From contig OZ220746.1 of NCBI GenBank assembly GCA_965117025.1, positions 1,178,001 to 1,242,000 of the forward strand: 64,000 bases of DNA. The letters run 5' to 3'. Every line of letters begins with the position of its first letter. Position 1 is the stretch's first letter. Origin of the DNA: VXPQ01 sp965117025 (GTDB lineage Bacteria; Bacteroidota; Rhodothermia; Rhodothermales; VXPQ01). Position numbers and translations under genes: made by a program. Shown here in pieces: positions 17,906 through 26,257 of this stretch. Under the pieces are notes generated by a model. The model did no database searches and was not told the DNA's origin. It was given only the letters and a program-made list of their open reading frames with translations.

Positions 17906-18541
17906 TCATTTCTTTTTATGGATCGTGACAAAGCCTCCCCTGGGCCCCGGTACAGCGCCCTTCAGCAAAAGAACATGCTGCTCACCCAGCACCTGCACTA
18001 CTTCAAGATTCTGCACGGTTGTACGAGCGTTGCCCTGACGCCCGGCCATCTTCATGCCGGGAAACACCCGGGAAGGATCAGAAGAGGCGCCGATAGACCC
18101 TGGAGCGCGCTCCCGATTGTGCTGCCCGTGCGTGCGTGAGCCGACTCCTTTGAAACCGTGCCGGCGCACTACTCCCTGGAAACCTTTCCCTTTCGAAATA
18201 CCGACGACATCCACGATATCACCTTCCTCAAACACATCATCCAGAGCAATTTCGTCTCCAAGCGATAGCTCTTGTCCAACAAAACCACGGCGAAATTCGA
18301 CCGACTTTTGTTTTGGCGAGGTTCCCGCCCGCTCATAATGACCGCGCCGGGCGCGCGTTACCCGTCCGGTCTTGCGTTCGACGGCTGCAAGTTGCACCGC
18401 GTCGTAGCCATCCACCCCATCGGCAGACTTCACCTGGGTAACCACATTCGGCGTTACTTCGACGAGTGTGCAGGGAATATTATTCCCGACCTCGTCGAAT
18501 ACACTGGTCATGCCAACTTTTCTACCAATCAGCCCGCTCAT
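17906..18541 (-). CDS. rplC: 50S ribosomal protein L3
   Basis: 211 residues. MSGLIGRKVGMTSVFDEVG start, DVVGISKGKGFQGVVRRHGF, and the loop HGQHNRERAPGSIGASSDPS, which reaches the peptidyl-transferase centre. Its start codon lies only 2 bp after the stop of an unrelated lipoprotein gene, so its translation is probably coupled to that gene rather than directly to rpsJ. Confidence 0.98.
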   Translation of the reverse strand: MSGLIGRKVGMTSVFDEVGNNIPCTLVEVTPNVVTQVKSADGVDGYDAVQLAAVERKTGRVTRARRGHYERAGTSPKQKSVEFRRGFVGQELSLGDEIALDDVFEEGDIVDVVGISKGKGFQGVVRRHGFKGVGSRTHGQHNRERAPGSIGASSDPSRVFPGMKMAGRQGNARTTVQNLEVVQVLGEQHVLLLKGAVPGPRGGFVTIHKKK

Positions 18542-18543
18542 GG

Positions 18544-19011
18544 TTATGACTGCTTCTGAACAGTGATCGTGACCGTACCTTCGTAATCCGTACTCGGCAT
18601 GAAAATGGGGTTAATGAACGCCGCATTGGCCGAAAGATTCGCCTGCGTGTCGCTTTGAAAAGCATAATTGAACGGGAGACTCGCGCCCGTGGGTGTCGTC
18701 AACGTGAGCGTTCGCGGTCCGTCATCCACCGCATAGGTTCCGCCAAGCGTCAGGTCCTCACGCCCCGAGTCGTCCTTGTAATCCACCGTAATCAAAAAAG
18801 CAGGATCTTCGTCGCCCGCCTGGAATACCGCAGTCAGACTATTCACAAGCGCCACCAATTCCGCCGACTGATCTCCATTGCCATCTCTGATACTGGTAGC
18901 CACCCAGGTTCCGACAAATCTCTCCGCATCGGAAGGCCCGTCGTCGTTCGAATCGCATCCCGCGACCAGGAAAGCCAGCAACGCTACTATGGGCAGTATT
19001 TTCCGTGTCAT
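18544..19011 (-). CDS. Small putative lipoprotein inserted between rpsJ and rplC
   Basis: 155 residues. The N-terminal lipoprotein signal MTRKILPIVALLAFLVAGC places the lipobox cysteine at residue 19, followed by DSNDDGPSDAE. The rest is a predicted beta-rich domain starting GTWVATSIRDGNGD. It alternates strands such as LTLGGTYAVDDGPRTLTL and ends YEGTVTITVQKQS, which resembles small lipocalin-like lipoproteins of Bacteroidota. That comparison is by eye only. It lies 29 bp after rpsJ and 2 bp before rplC, in the same direction, so it should be cotranscribed with ribosomal genes. ATG 19011 was chosen over an overlapping GTG at 19044 because it gives a proper signal peptide. Function unknown. 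Confidence 0.82.
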   Translation of the reverse strand: MTRKILPIVALLAFLVAGCDSNDDGPSDAERFVGTWVATSIRDGNGDQSAELVALVNSLTAVFQAGDEDPAFLITVDYKDDSGREDLTLGGTYAVDDGPRTLTLTTPTGASLPFNYAFQSDTQANLSANAAFINPIFMPSTDYEGTVTITVQKQS

Positions 19012-19040
19012 CGTTCTCTTCCCGGGTTCAAAATCAGGGG

Positions 19041-19352
19041 TCACACCTTGATCTCCACATCGACGCCGCTCGGAAGCTCCAGCTTCATAAGCGCATCCAC
19101 GGTCTTGCTGCTGGTGGACAGAATATCGATCAGGCGCTCGTGGCTTCGCGTCTCGAACTGCTCCCGACTTTTCTTGTCCACATGCGGGCTACGCAGCACG
19201 GTATACACCGACCGCTTCGTAGGAAGGGGAATCGGTCCACTTACGACAGCACCGGTCGACTTCACCGTACGGAGTATTTTACTCGCACTCTTGTCGATCA
19301 GTCGATGATCGTACGACCTGAGCTTGATTCGAATTTTCTGATTTACCGCCAT
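19041..19352 (-). CDS. rpsJ: 30S ribosomal protein S10
   Basis: 103 residues from ATG 19352 (MAVNQKIRIKLRSYDHRLID). It contains VSGPIPLPTKRSVYTVLRSP and FETRSHERLIDI. S10 also acts in transcription antitermination as NusE. The frame is open upstream into tuf but homologues start here. 56 bp after tuf; the next gene is not rplC but a lipoprotein gene. Confidence 0.98.
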   Translation of the reverse strand: MAVNQKIRIKLRSYDHRLIDKSASKILRTVKSTGAVVSGPIPLPTKRSVYTVLRSPHVDKKSREQFETRSHERLIDILSTSSKTVDALMKLELPSGVDVEIKV

Positions 19353-19408
19353 GATCCTTCCGGTCATCGCCACCGGCCCACAGAGCCTGTGGCTACACCT
19401 CGTTCCTG

Positions 19409-20605
19409 CTAATCCAGTATCTTCGTCACCACGCCGGCGCCCACGGTACGGCCACCCTCGCGAATCGCGAATCGCAAGCCTTCCTCCATCGCCACCGGCT
19501 GAATCAGTTTCACCTCGAACTGCGTATTGTCGCCGGGCATCACCATCTCCACGCCCGAAGGCAATTCGATATCCCCTGTCACATCCGTGGTGCGGAAGTA
19601 GAACTGCGGGCGATACCCCTTGAAGAACGGCGTATGACGCCCTCCCTCTTCCTTGGACAATACATACACCTCGCACTCGAAATGGCGATGGGGCGTAATA
19701 GAGCCCGGCTTGCAGATCACCATTCCGCGCTCGATAGCATCCTTGTCGATGCCACGGAGAAGCAATCCCACATTATCTCCGGCCTGGCCGGTATCAAGAA
19801 GTTTCCTGAACATCTCCACCCCCGTCACCGTGGAAGTCAGTTTCTCTTCCTGCATACCCAAAATTTCCACCGCTTCACCCACATTGACCACACCGCGCTC
19901 GATGCGTCCCGTGGCAACCGTCCCGCGACCCGTAATGGAGAAAATATCCTCCACGGGCATCAGAAAGGGCTTGTCCATCTCGCGAGCAGGCGTCGGAATG
20001 TAGGTATCCACTGCGGACATCAACTCGATGACCTTGTCCTCCCACTCCGATTCACCATTCAGCGCACCCAGTGCGGAACCTGAAATGACCGGCGTGTCAT
20101 CTCCGGGAAATTCATACGTATCCAGCAGTTCCCGAACCTCCATCTCGACGAGTTCCAGCAACTCCTCATCATCGACAAGGTCCACCTTGTTCAGAAACAC
20201 CACGATGTAGGGAACGCCCACCTGACGGGCGAGCAGAATGTGTTCCCGGGTCTGCGGCATGGGACCATCGGTTGCCGCCACCACAAGGATCGCGCCATCC
20301 ATCTGGGCCGCTCCCGTCACCATGTTCTTGACATAGTCCGCGTGTCCCGGGCAATCCACATGGGCATAATGCCGCGCTTCCGTGGCATATTCCACATGCG
20401 CCGTAGCGATCGTGATGCCGCGCTCGCGCTCTTCGGGGGCATTGTCGATTGAATCGAACGAACGGATTGCATTCGCCGGATCTTCCACGCGACGATTCAA
20501 AACCAGCGTAATCGCTGCCGTCAGCGTAGTCTTTCCGTGATCCACATGTCCGATCGTGCCTATGTTCACGTGAGGCTTACTGCGCTCAAAAGTTTCCTTG
20601 GCCAT
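19409..20605 (-). CDS. tuf: Elongation factor Tu
   Basis: 398 residues. GTPase domain with P-loop GHVDHGKTT (about residues 18-26), switch region RGITIATAHVEY, DCPGHADYVKNM (G3) and NKVD (G4), followed by the two barrel domains. It delivers aminoacyl-tRNA to the ribosome. It links the str genes (70 bp after fusA) with the S10 cluster. Only one copy is in the window. Confidence 0.98.
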   Translation of the reverse strand: MAKETFERSKPHVNIGTIGHVDHGKTTLTAAITLVLNRRVEDPANAIRSFDSIDNAPEERERGITIATAHVEYATEARHYAHVDCPGHADYVKNMVTGAAQMDGAILVVAATDGPMPQTREHILLARQVGVPYIVVFLNKVDLVDDEELLELVEMEVRELLDTYEFPGDDTPVISGSALGALNGESEWEDKVIELMSAVDTYIPTPAREMDKPFLMPVEDIFSITGRGTVATGRIERGVVNVGEAVEILGMQEEKLTSTVTGVEMFRKLLDTGQAGDNVGLLLRGIDKDAIERGMVICKPGSITPHRHFECEVYVLSKEEGGRHTPFFKGYRPQFYFRTTDVTGDIELPSGVEMVMPGDNTQFEVKLIQPVAMEEGLRFAIREGGRTVGAGVVTKILD

Positions 20606-20675
20606 GGCTGAATGCTTCTGTTTGGCGATAAGGTGTTCAGAAAAATGGTTTTAGTGAGGGTTGCCTTGCCGGCGG

Positions 20676-22772
20676 CTATGCCGCAACGGCTCCGGCGTTT
20701 GACGAAACGATCTCTTCGGCAATGCTCTTCGGCACTTCCTGGTAATGGTCGAATTGCATCGTATAGATGGCCCGTCCTTGCGTGATGGATCGGAGATCGG
20801 TTGAATACCCGAACATCTCCGACAGAGGTACGGATGCTGTGATGCCCTGCGCATCCTGACGCGGAGCCATGCTCTCGATACGCCCCCGACGACTGTTCAG
20901 GTCACCAATCACATCCCCCATGTACTCCTCCGGCGTGATCACTTCCACATGCATAATGGGCTCCATCATAACCGGGCTTGCCTTCCGGGACGCGCTACGA
21001 AAAGCCATGCGGCCCGCAATCTCAAAGGCGTTCTGGTCGGAATCTACATCGTGGTATTTCCCGTCGTAGAGACGAGCCTTGACTCCTTCGACAGGATAAC
21101 CGGCCAATGGCCCTTGCATCATAGCGGCCTTGATGCCCTTCTCTACGGAGGAAATGAACTCCTTCGGAATATTTCCCCCCTTGATTTCGTCGGCAAATTC
21201 GAAACCCACACCATCCTCGGTGGGCGTGAACTCAACATGAACCTCTGCAAATTGCCCGCGGCCCCCTGTCTGCTTTTTGTGCACGTATCGCTCGTCCCAG
21301 GAAGCAGTGATCGCTTCGCGGTACGCTACCTGGGGGCGACCGATATTAGCAGCAACCTGGAACTCGCGTTTCAGACGGTCCACAATGATTTCAAGGTGTA
21401 ATTCACCCATCCCCGCAATGATCGTCTGTCCCGTTTCCTCGTCGGTGCGGACTACAAACGTCGGGTCTTCCTCGGACAATTTCATAAGGCCCTGGGACAT
21501 CTTGTCCCCGTCCGCCTTGGTCTTCGGCTCGATCGCGATACGAATGACCGGCTCCGGAAATTCCATGTGTTCGAGAACAACCGGGTGTCCGGGGTCACAT
21601 AAAGTATCTCCCGTCCTGATTTGCTTGAGCCCGACCGCTGCCGCAATGTCTCCGGCTACCACGCGCTCAATATCCTCCCGATGGTTCGCATGCATAAAGA
21701 GAATACGTCCGATCCGTTCCTTGTTCTGCGAGGACGCATTCATCACCTGGGTACCCTTGTTGAGCGTACCGCTGTAGACGCGGAAAAAAGTCAGTTTCCC
21801 GACGTAGGGATCCGTTGCGATTTTGAACGCGATGGCACTGAACGGGGCTGATGAATCGGGATTGCGCTCGAGTGCCTGACCGGTTCTCGGATGAATTCCG
21901 GATACGGCCGGAATGTCGACTGGACCCGGCAGATAATCAATGGCGCCATCCAGCAAACGCTGGACGCCCTTGTTTTTGAACGCGGAACCACAAAAAACCG
22001 GTGTAATATCGATGTTTAATGTGGCTGCACGGACCGCTGTCCTGATTTCCTGTGCCGTGATCTCCTCGCCTTCGAGGTACTTCATCAGAAGCGCATCGTT
22101 GTACTCCGCAATCGCCTCAAGAAGGTGAATGCGCCAGTGTCTTGCCTCCTTCCTGAGATCCGAGGGAACATCGATCTCATCCCAGGTCGCTCCCTGAGAT
22201 TCGTCGTGCCAAACGATAGCCTTGTCCTCAATCAGGTCGATTACCCCCCGAAACATGTCCCCTGAACCAATAGGAATCTGCACAGGGATGGGATGTGCTT
22301 TCAGCCGTTCGCGCATCATCTGCACGGTGTTCTCGAAATCGGCTCCCGTGCGATCCATCTTATTGACAAAGGCAATACGCGGGACGCCGTACTTGTTGGC
22401 CTGGCGCCATACGGTCTCGGATTGGGGCTCCACCCCTCCTACAGCGCAGAAAAGTGCAATAGCTCCATCGAGCACACGCAGGGAGCGTTCCACTTCGACC
22501 GTGAAATCCACATGGCCCGGCGTGTCGATAATGTTGATGCGATGATCTTTCCAGAAACAAGTGGTCGCGGCACTCGTGATCGTAATGCCGCGCTCCTTTT
22601 CCTGCTCCATCCAGTCCATTGTAGCACCGCCCTCGTGCACCTCTCCCATGCGATGGAGGCGACCCGTATAAAACAGAATGCGCTCCGTCGTGGTGGTTTT
22701 CCCCGCATCAATATGGGCCATGATCCCGATATTGCGGGTTTTTTCAAGAGGTATCGTCTTTACAGTGGCCAT
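20676..22772 (-). CDS. fusA: Elongation factor G
   Basis: 698 residues with full domains I-V. P-loop AHIDAGKTT near residue 20, IDTPGHVDFTVEVERSLRVL (G3) and FVNKMDRTGADF (G4). Domain IV contains the Gly-rich KQTGGRGQFAEVHVEF, and domain V the MHVEVITPEEYMGDVIGDLN segment. It drives translocation. 72 bp after rpsG. Confidence 0.98.
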   Translation of the reverse strand: MATVKTIPLEKTRNIGIMAHIDAGKTTTTERILFYTGRLHRMGEVHEGGATMDWMEQEKERGITITSAATTCFWKDHRINIIDTPGHVDFTVEVERSLRVLDGAIALFCAVGGVEPQSETVWRQANKYGVPRIAFVNKMDRTGADFENTVQMMRERLKAHPIPVQIPIGSGDMFRGVIDLIEDKAIVWHDESQGATWDEIDVPSDLRKEARHWRIHLLEAIAEYNDALLMKYLEGEEITAQEIRTAVRAATLNIDITPVFCGSAFKNKGVQRLLDGAIDYLPGPVDIPAVSGIHPRTGQALERNPDSSAPFSAIAFKIATDPYVGKLTFFRVYSGTLNKGTQVMNASSQNKERIGRILFMHANHREDIERVVAGDIAAAVGLKQIRTGDTLCDPGHPVVLEHMEFPEPVIRIAIEPKTKADGDKMSQGLMKLSEEDPTFVVRTDEETGQTIIAGMGELHLEIIVDRLKREFQVAANIGRPQVAYREAITASWDERYVHKKQTGGRGQFAEVHVEFTPTEDGVGFEFADEIKGGNIPKEFISSVEKGIKAAMMQGPLAGYPVEGVKARLYDGKYHDVDSDQNAFEIAGRMAFRSASRKASPVMMEPIMHVEVITPEEYMGDVIGDLNSRRGRIESMAPRQDAQGITASVPLSEMFGYSTDLRSITQGRAIYTMQFDHYQEVPKSIAEEIVSSNAGAVAA

Positions 22773-22844
22773 AATCTTGCTTTCGATGGATCAAACTTGC
22801 GGTCGTAAACAAGCGACCACAGGCTGCGAAACACATCGTTGCCA

Positions 22845-23312
22845 TTAAAACCGAAAGTGAGCGAATGCTTTATTGGACTCAGCCATTCTGTGCGTATCGT
22901 CTTTCTTCTTCACAGATCCTCCCTCTCCATTTGCCGCAGCCTGTAACTCATTCGCAAGCCGCAATGCAAAACTCTTGTCGCTGCGAGCCCGCGCATATCT
23001 GATAATCCACCGGAATGCCAGCGCTGTGCGGCGCTCGGGGCGTACTTCGACGGGAACCTGATAGGTGGCCCCGCCTACCCGGCGGCTCCGCACTTCAATG
23101 AGCGGCGCCACGTTGTTTACGGCCTTTCTGAACACCTCGACGCCCGACTCGCCGCTGCGCTCGCCTGCAATCTCGAACGCATTATACACGAGTCTTTGCG
23201 CCGTGCTTTTCTTGCCATCTTTCAGCACACTGCTGATAAAACGGCCAACGAGCTCGTCACCGTAGACGGAATCTTCGACCGCCTTGCGTTTTTCTGCCCT
23301 GTTTCTGCGCAT
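22845..23312 (-). CDS. rpsG: 30S ribosomal protein S7
   Basis: 155 residues. Typical MRRNRAEKRKAVEDSVYGDE start and QVPVEVRPERRTALAFRWI. It ends VKKKDDTHRMAESNKAFAHF, with the KxDxHxMAE(A/S)N(K/R)A(F/Y)AH(Y/F) signature. It nucleates assembly of the 30S head. 63 bp after rpsL. Confidence 0.98.
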   Translation of the reverse strand: MRRNRAEKRKAVEDSVYGDELVGRFISSVLKDGKKSTAQRLVYNAFEIAGERSGESGVEVFRKAVNNVAPLIEVRSRRVGGATYQVPVEVRPERRTALAFRWIIRYARARSDKSFALRLANELQAAANGEGGSVKKKDDTHRMAESNKAFAHFRF

Positions 23313-23375
23313 GATTCAGACTCTGTTTCGATACATATCAGACACTGCGTCTCTGAACAATGAAAATCCGGTGCG

Positions 23376-23750
23376 TTACTTCCGCGGCCTTTTTGCGCCG
23401 TACTTCGACCGACTCTGCATGCGATCCCCGACGCCCGCCGTATCCAGCGCACCACGTACAATATGATACTTCACACCGGGCAGATCCTTTACACGCCCTC
23501 CGCGCACAAGCACAATCGAATGCTCCTGCAGATTGTGCCCCTCACCCGGGATGTAGGCGATAACCTCATAGCCGTTCGTAAGCCTCACCTTGGCTACCTT
23601 GCGAAGCGCAGAGTTAGGCTTCTTCGGCGTCGTCGTATAGACGCGCGTACAGACACCCCGCTTCTGCGGACTGCCTTCAAGCGCCGCAGCTTTGGTTTTT
23701 CCAGGCTTTCGGGCTCGCCCCTGGCGAACAAGCTGCTGAATAGTTGGCAC
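23376..23750 (-). CDS. rpsL: 30S ribosomal protein S12
   Basis: 124 residues, starting MPTIQQLVRQGRARKPGKTK. The decoding-site loops TTPKKPNSALRKVAKVRL and GGRVKDLPGVKYHIVRGALD are intact. The lysines where streptomycin-resistance changes arise are unmodified. First gene of the translation block; rpoB/rpoC are not upstream here, and ftsH is. Confidence 0.98.
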   Translation of the reverse strand: MPTIQQLVRQGRARKPGKTKAAALEGSPQKRGVCTRVYTTTPKKPNSALRKVAKVRLTNGYEVIAYIPGEGHNLQEHSIVLVRGGRVKDLPGVKYHIVRGALDTAGVGDRMQSRSKYGAKRPRK

Positions 23751-23850
23751 GATATCGGTATCGGTTCAATGTGGTGGGTGCGCGCATAAAGATGCCGCAG
23801 AGTCGTTCTGAACGGTTCTGTAGAAAAAGCCAGAACAACGCAAGCCGCAT

Positions 23851-23879
23851 AATATAGTGTTTATCCGATTTTGATTCAA
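23851..23879 (-). promoter_or_regulatory. Probable sigma70-type promoter of the rpsL-led translation block
   Basis: Read on the minus strand: TTGAAT (23879-23874), a 17-bp spacer, then TATATT (23856-23851). Four of six -35 bases, five of six -10 bases and the optimal spacing agree with the sigma70 consensus. Transcription would start near 23844, giving a leader of about 95 bases before rpsL. The leader contains a GTTCTG/CAGAAC dyad. Start site inferred, not observed. Confidence 0.6.
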
Positions 23880-23941
23880 TGAAATCGGTTAAGATCAAGT
23901 AAAAAATATCAAGGACCCGCGCGGCAGCCAGGTATCAGAAT

Positions 23942-26068
23942 CTACGCACTGCCGGCAGTTTCCCCACTTTCTTCAGAATTTGCCGCCGACTCGGGGGCAG
24001 CCTCTTCGCCAAATTCTGTATGACGGTCATCTGCAACGATACCGTTCCCGCCACCAGCCTCCGTCCTGACTTCCTTGTCAGGAGCGCCGTTCAGCGAAAT
24101 GTATTCACCAAACGGGCGAGGCCCGAGAATCTCGACAATCTCTTTCGGACCCAATACTTCTTTTTTCAGCAATGCCTTCGCCATGTCTTCAAGGAATGCA
24201 CGCTTCTCCTCAAGCAATGTGCGCGCACGCTCGCGAATCTCGTCAATGATGTCTCGCACTTCCTCGTCGATAATACGAGCGGTTTCGTCGGAATAAGGTT
24301 TCTCGAAAACCGGAGCATCCTGATCCCGGTTCGAGCGATTATAAGAGACACTGCCGATCCGCTCGCTCATCCCGTAATAGACCACCATGGCATACGCCAT
24401 CCTGGTAATGCGTTCGAGGTCATTCTGCGCCCCGGTCGAGATACGTCCGAAAACGATTTCCTCGGCAACGCGCCCGCCGATGGCCATGGTCATCCGGTCC
24501 AGCAACGCCTCTTTGGTGTAGAGATAGCGTTCTTCGGGAAGGTACTGGGCATAGCCGAGAGCGGCCAGACCACGTGGTATAATAGACACCTTGACCACCG
24601 GATCCGTATTCTCCAGAAACCAGCCCGTAATGGCATGTCCGGCCTCGTGGTAGGCAACAATCTTTCGCTCTTCCGGCGAAATGAGTTTGTTCTTCTTTTC
24701 AAGCCCGGCGATCACTCTGTCGATTGCGCGCTCGAAATCCTCCATCTCAATGGAGTCCTTTTCTTCCCGGGCAGCAAGCAGGGCTGCTTCATTGCATACA
24801 TTGGCGATTTCGGCGCCCGCAAAACCTGGTGTTTGCCCGGCCAGCACTTCCGGATTCACATCCTCATGCAACACCAGCCGGCGAGTATGTACCCTGAAGA
24901 TTTCTGCGCGCTCACGCCGGTCGGGTTTGTCTATCATGATCTGCCGATCAAAGCGACCGGGACGCAGCAATGCACTGTCAAGCACGTCCGGGCGATTGGT
25001 GGCAGCCATGATAATGACCCCCTTGTCGGTATTGAACCCGTCCATCTCGACAAGTAACTGATTCAGCGTATTCTCGCGCTCGTCGTTGGCCCCCATCATC
25101 ATACCGCGCCCGCGAGTCCGTCCGATAGCATCAATTTCGTCGATAAAAATGATGCAGGGCGCCTTCTCCTTGGCCTGCTTGAAAAGATCGCGTACACGCG
25201 CGGCGCCTACCCCCACAAACATCTCGACAAAATCGGATCCGGACAGGGAAAAGAAAGGAACTCCGGCTTCCCCGGCGACAGCCTTTGCCAACAAAGTCTT
25301 GCCAGTCCCGGGCGGACCAACGAGCAGCACGCCCTTGGGCAGCTTGCCGCCCAGCTTGATGAACTTTTTCGGATTCGTTAGAAAATCGGCTACTTCGGCA
25401 ACCTCTTCCTTGGCTTCATCAAGTCCCGCCACATCCCTGAACGTTAACTGCTGATCTCCCATAGCGTCGAAAAGCACTGCCTTGTTCTTTCCGATATTGA
25501 GGACCTGGGATCCGGGATTCATACGTCGAATCAGAAAAATCCACAGAAAAACAATAAGAAGCAGGGGAAAAATCCATGCCAGCATTCCGCCGAACCATCG
25601 TTCTTCGACACGTGCCGAAAATTCCACAGTGGATTTATCCCCGGCGCCGGCCTGCTCATTGTAATCCCGCAAAAAGTCGGTCAGATCATGGTCGTCAGGC
25701 TTCGTACTGGAAAAATCAAGGGGGGTCTCTTCGGAACGGGCCGCAAGAAAATTGTTTGTCGGCTCCGGTACTTCGACCAGACCCTGTTCGACGGCTTCCG
25801 GCGTATAAACACCCTCAATGCGCTGGTCGTTGACAACAACCACCTTATCGACATATCCGCTCTCCACATACTGAAGAAATGTACTGTAGTCGATCGGATT
25901 CGATGAGCCGACAGACCGGAAGAGCAAAATGTGGAAGAGCAGCATCAGAAATACCGCCAGATATATCCACACTGCAAGCTTCGGCCTGCGTTTCAGCGGG
26001 CGCGAGCTATCCTCTCTGGACGAATTGTCCACTTCGGGTTGTGTGTGTTCAGGGCCGGTTTCCGACAT
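23942..26068 (-). CDS. ftsH: ATP-dependent zinc metalloprotease FtsH
   Basis: 708 residues. Membrane-anchored AAA+ protease that degrades misassembled membrane proteins and regulatory proteins. Two transmembrane helices (about 31-51 and 159-180) flank a periplasmic domain. Walker A GPPGTGKT at 251-258, Walker B IIFIDEID at 306-313, and an arginine-finger region ATNRPDVLDSALLRPGRFDR. Zinc motif HEAGH at 474-478. The tail after about residue 670 is acidic and low-complexity. It lies upstream of rpsL on the same strand, but a separate promoter and a 191-bp gap suggest independent control. Confidence 0.97.
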   Translation of the reverse strand: MSETGPEHTQPEVDNSSREDSSRPLKRRPKLAVWIYLAVFLMLLFHILLFRSVGSSNPIDYSTFLQYVESGYVDKVVVVNDQRIEGVYTPEAVEQGLVEVPEPTNNFLAARSEETPLDFSSTKPDDHDLTDFLRDYNEQAGAGDKSTVEFSARVEERWFGGMLAWIFPLLLIVFLWIFLIRRMNPGSQVLNIGKNKAVLFDAMGDQQLTFRDVAGLDEAKEEVAEVADFLTNPKKFIKLGGKLPKGVLLVGPPGTGKTLLAKAVAGEAGVPFFSLSGSDFVEMFVGVGAARVRDLFKQAKEKAPCIIFIDEIDAIGRTRGRGMMMGANDERENTLNQLLVEMDGFNTDKGVIIMAATNRPDVLDSALLRPGRFDRQIMIDKPDRRERAEIFRVHTRRLVLHEDVNPEVLAGQTPGFAGAEIANVCNEAALLAAREEKDSIEMEDFERAIDRVIAGLEKKNKLISPEERKIVAYHEAGHAITGWFLENTDPVVKVSIIPRGLAALGYAQYLPEERYLYTKEALLDRMTMAIGGRVAEEIVFGRISTGAQNDLERITRMAYAMVVYYGMSERIGSVSYNRSNRDQDAPVFEKPYSDETARIIDEEVRDIIDEIRERARTLLEEKRAFLEDMAKALLKKEVLGPKEIVEILGPRPFGEYISLNGAPDKEVRTEAGGGNGIVADDRHTEFGEEAAPESAANSEESGETAGSA

Positions 26069-26257
26069 ATCGCAAGTGGTTGTGCCCGTACGGCATTACA
26101 CCCCGTCAACCTGTTTGCCGCATCATATGGGTTGATACGCAGAGGCGAACTTTATGTACCTGCAACAAATAGGGCTGTTCCTCCCGGGGGCACTACGCAT
26201 CAGAAGAGATAAGGATACAAACAGCGCCCCAAAGCCATCCTGCACCCCGGATCGGGG

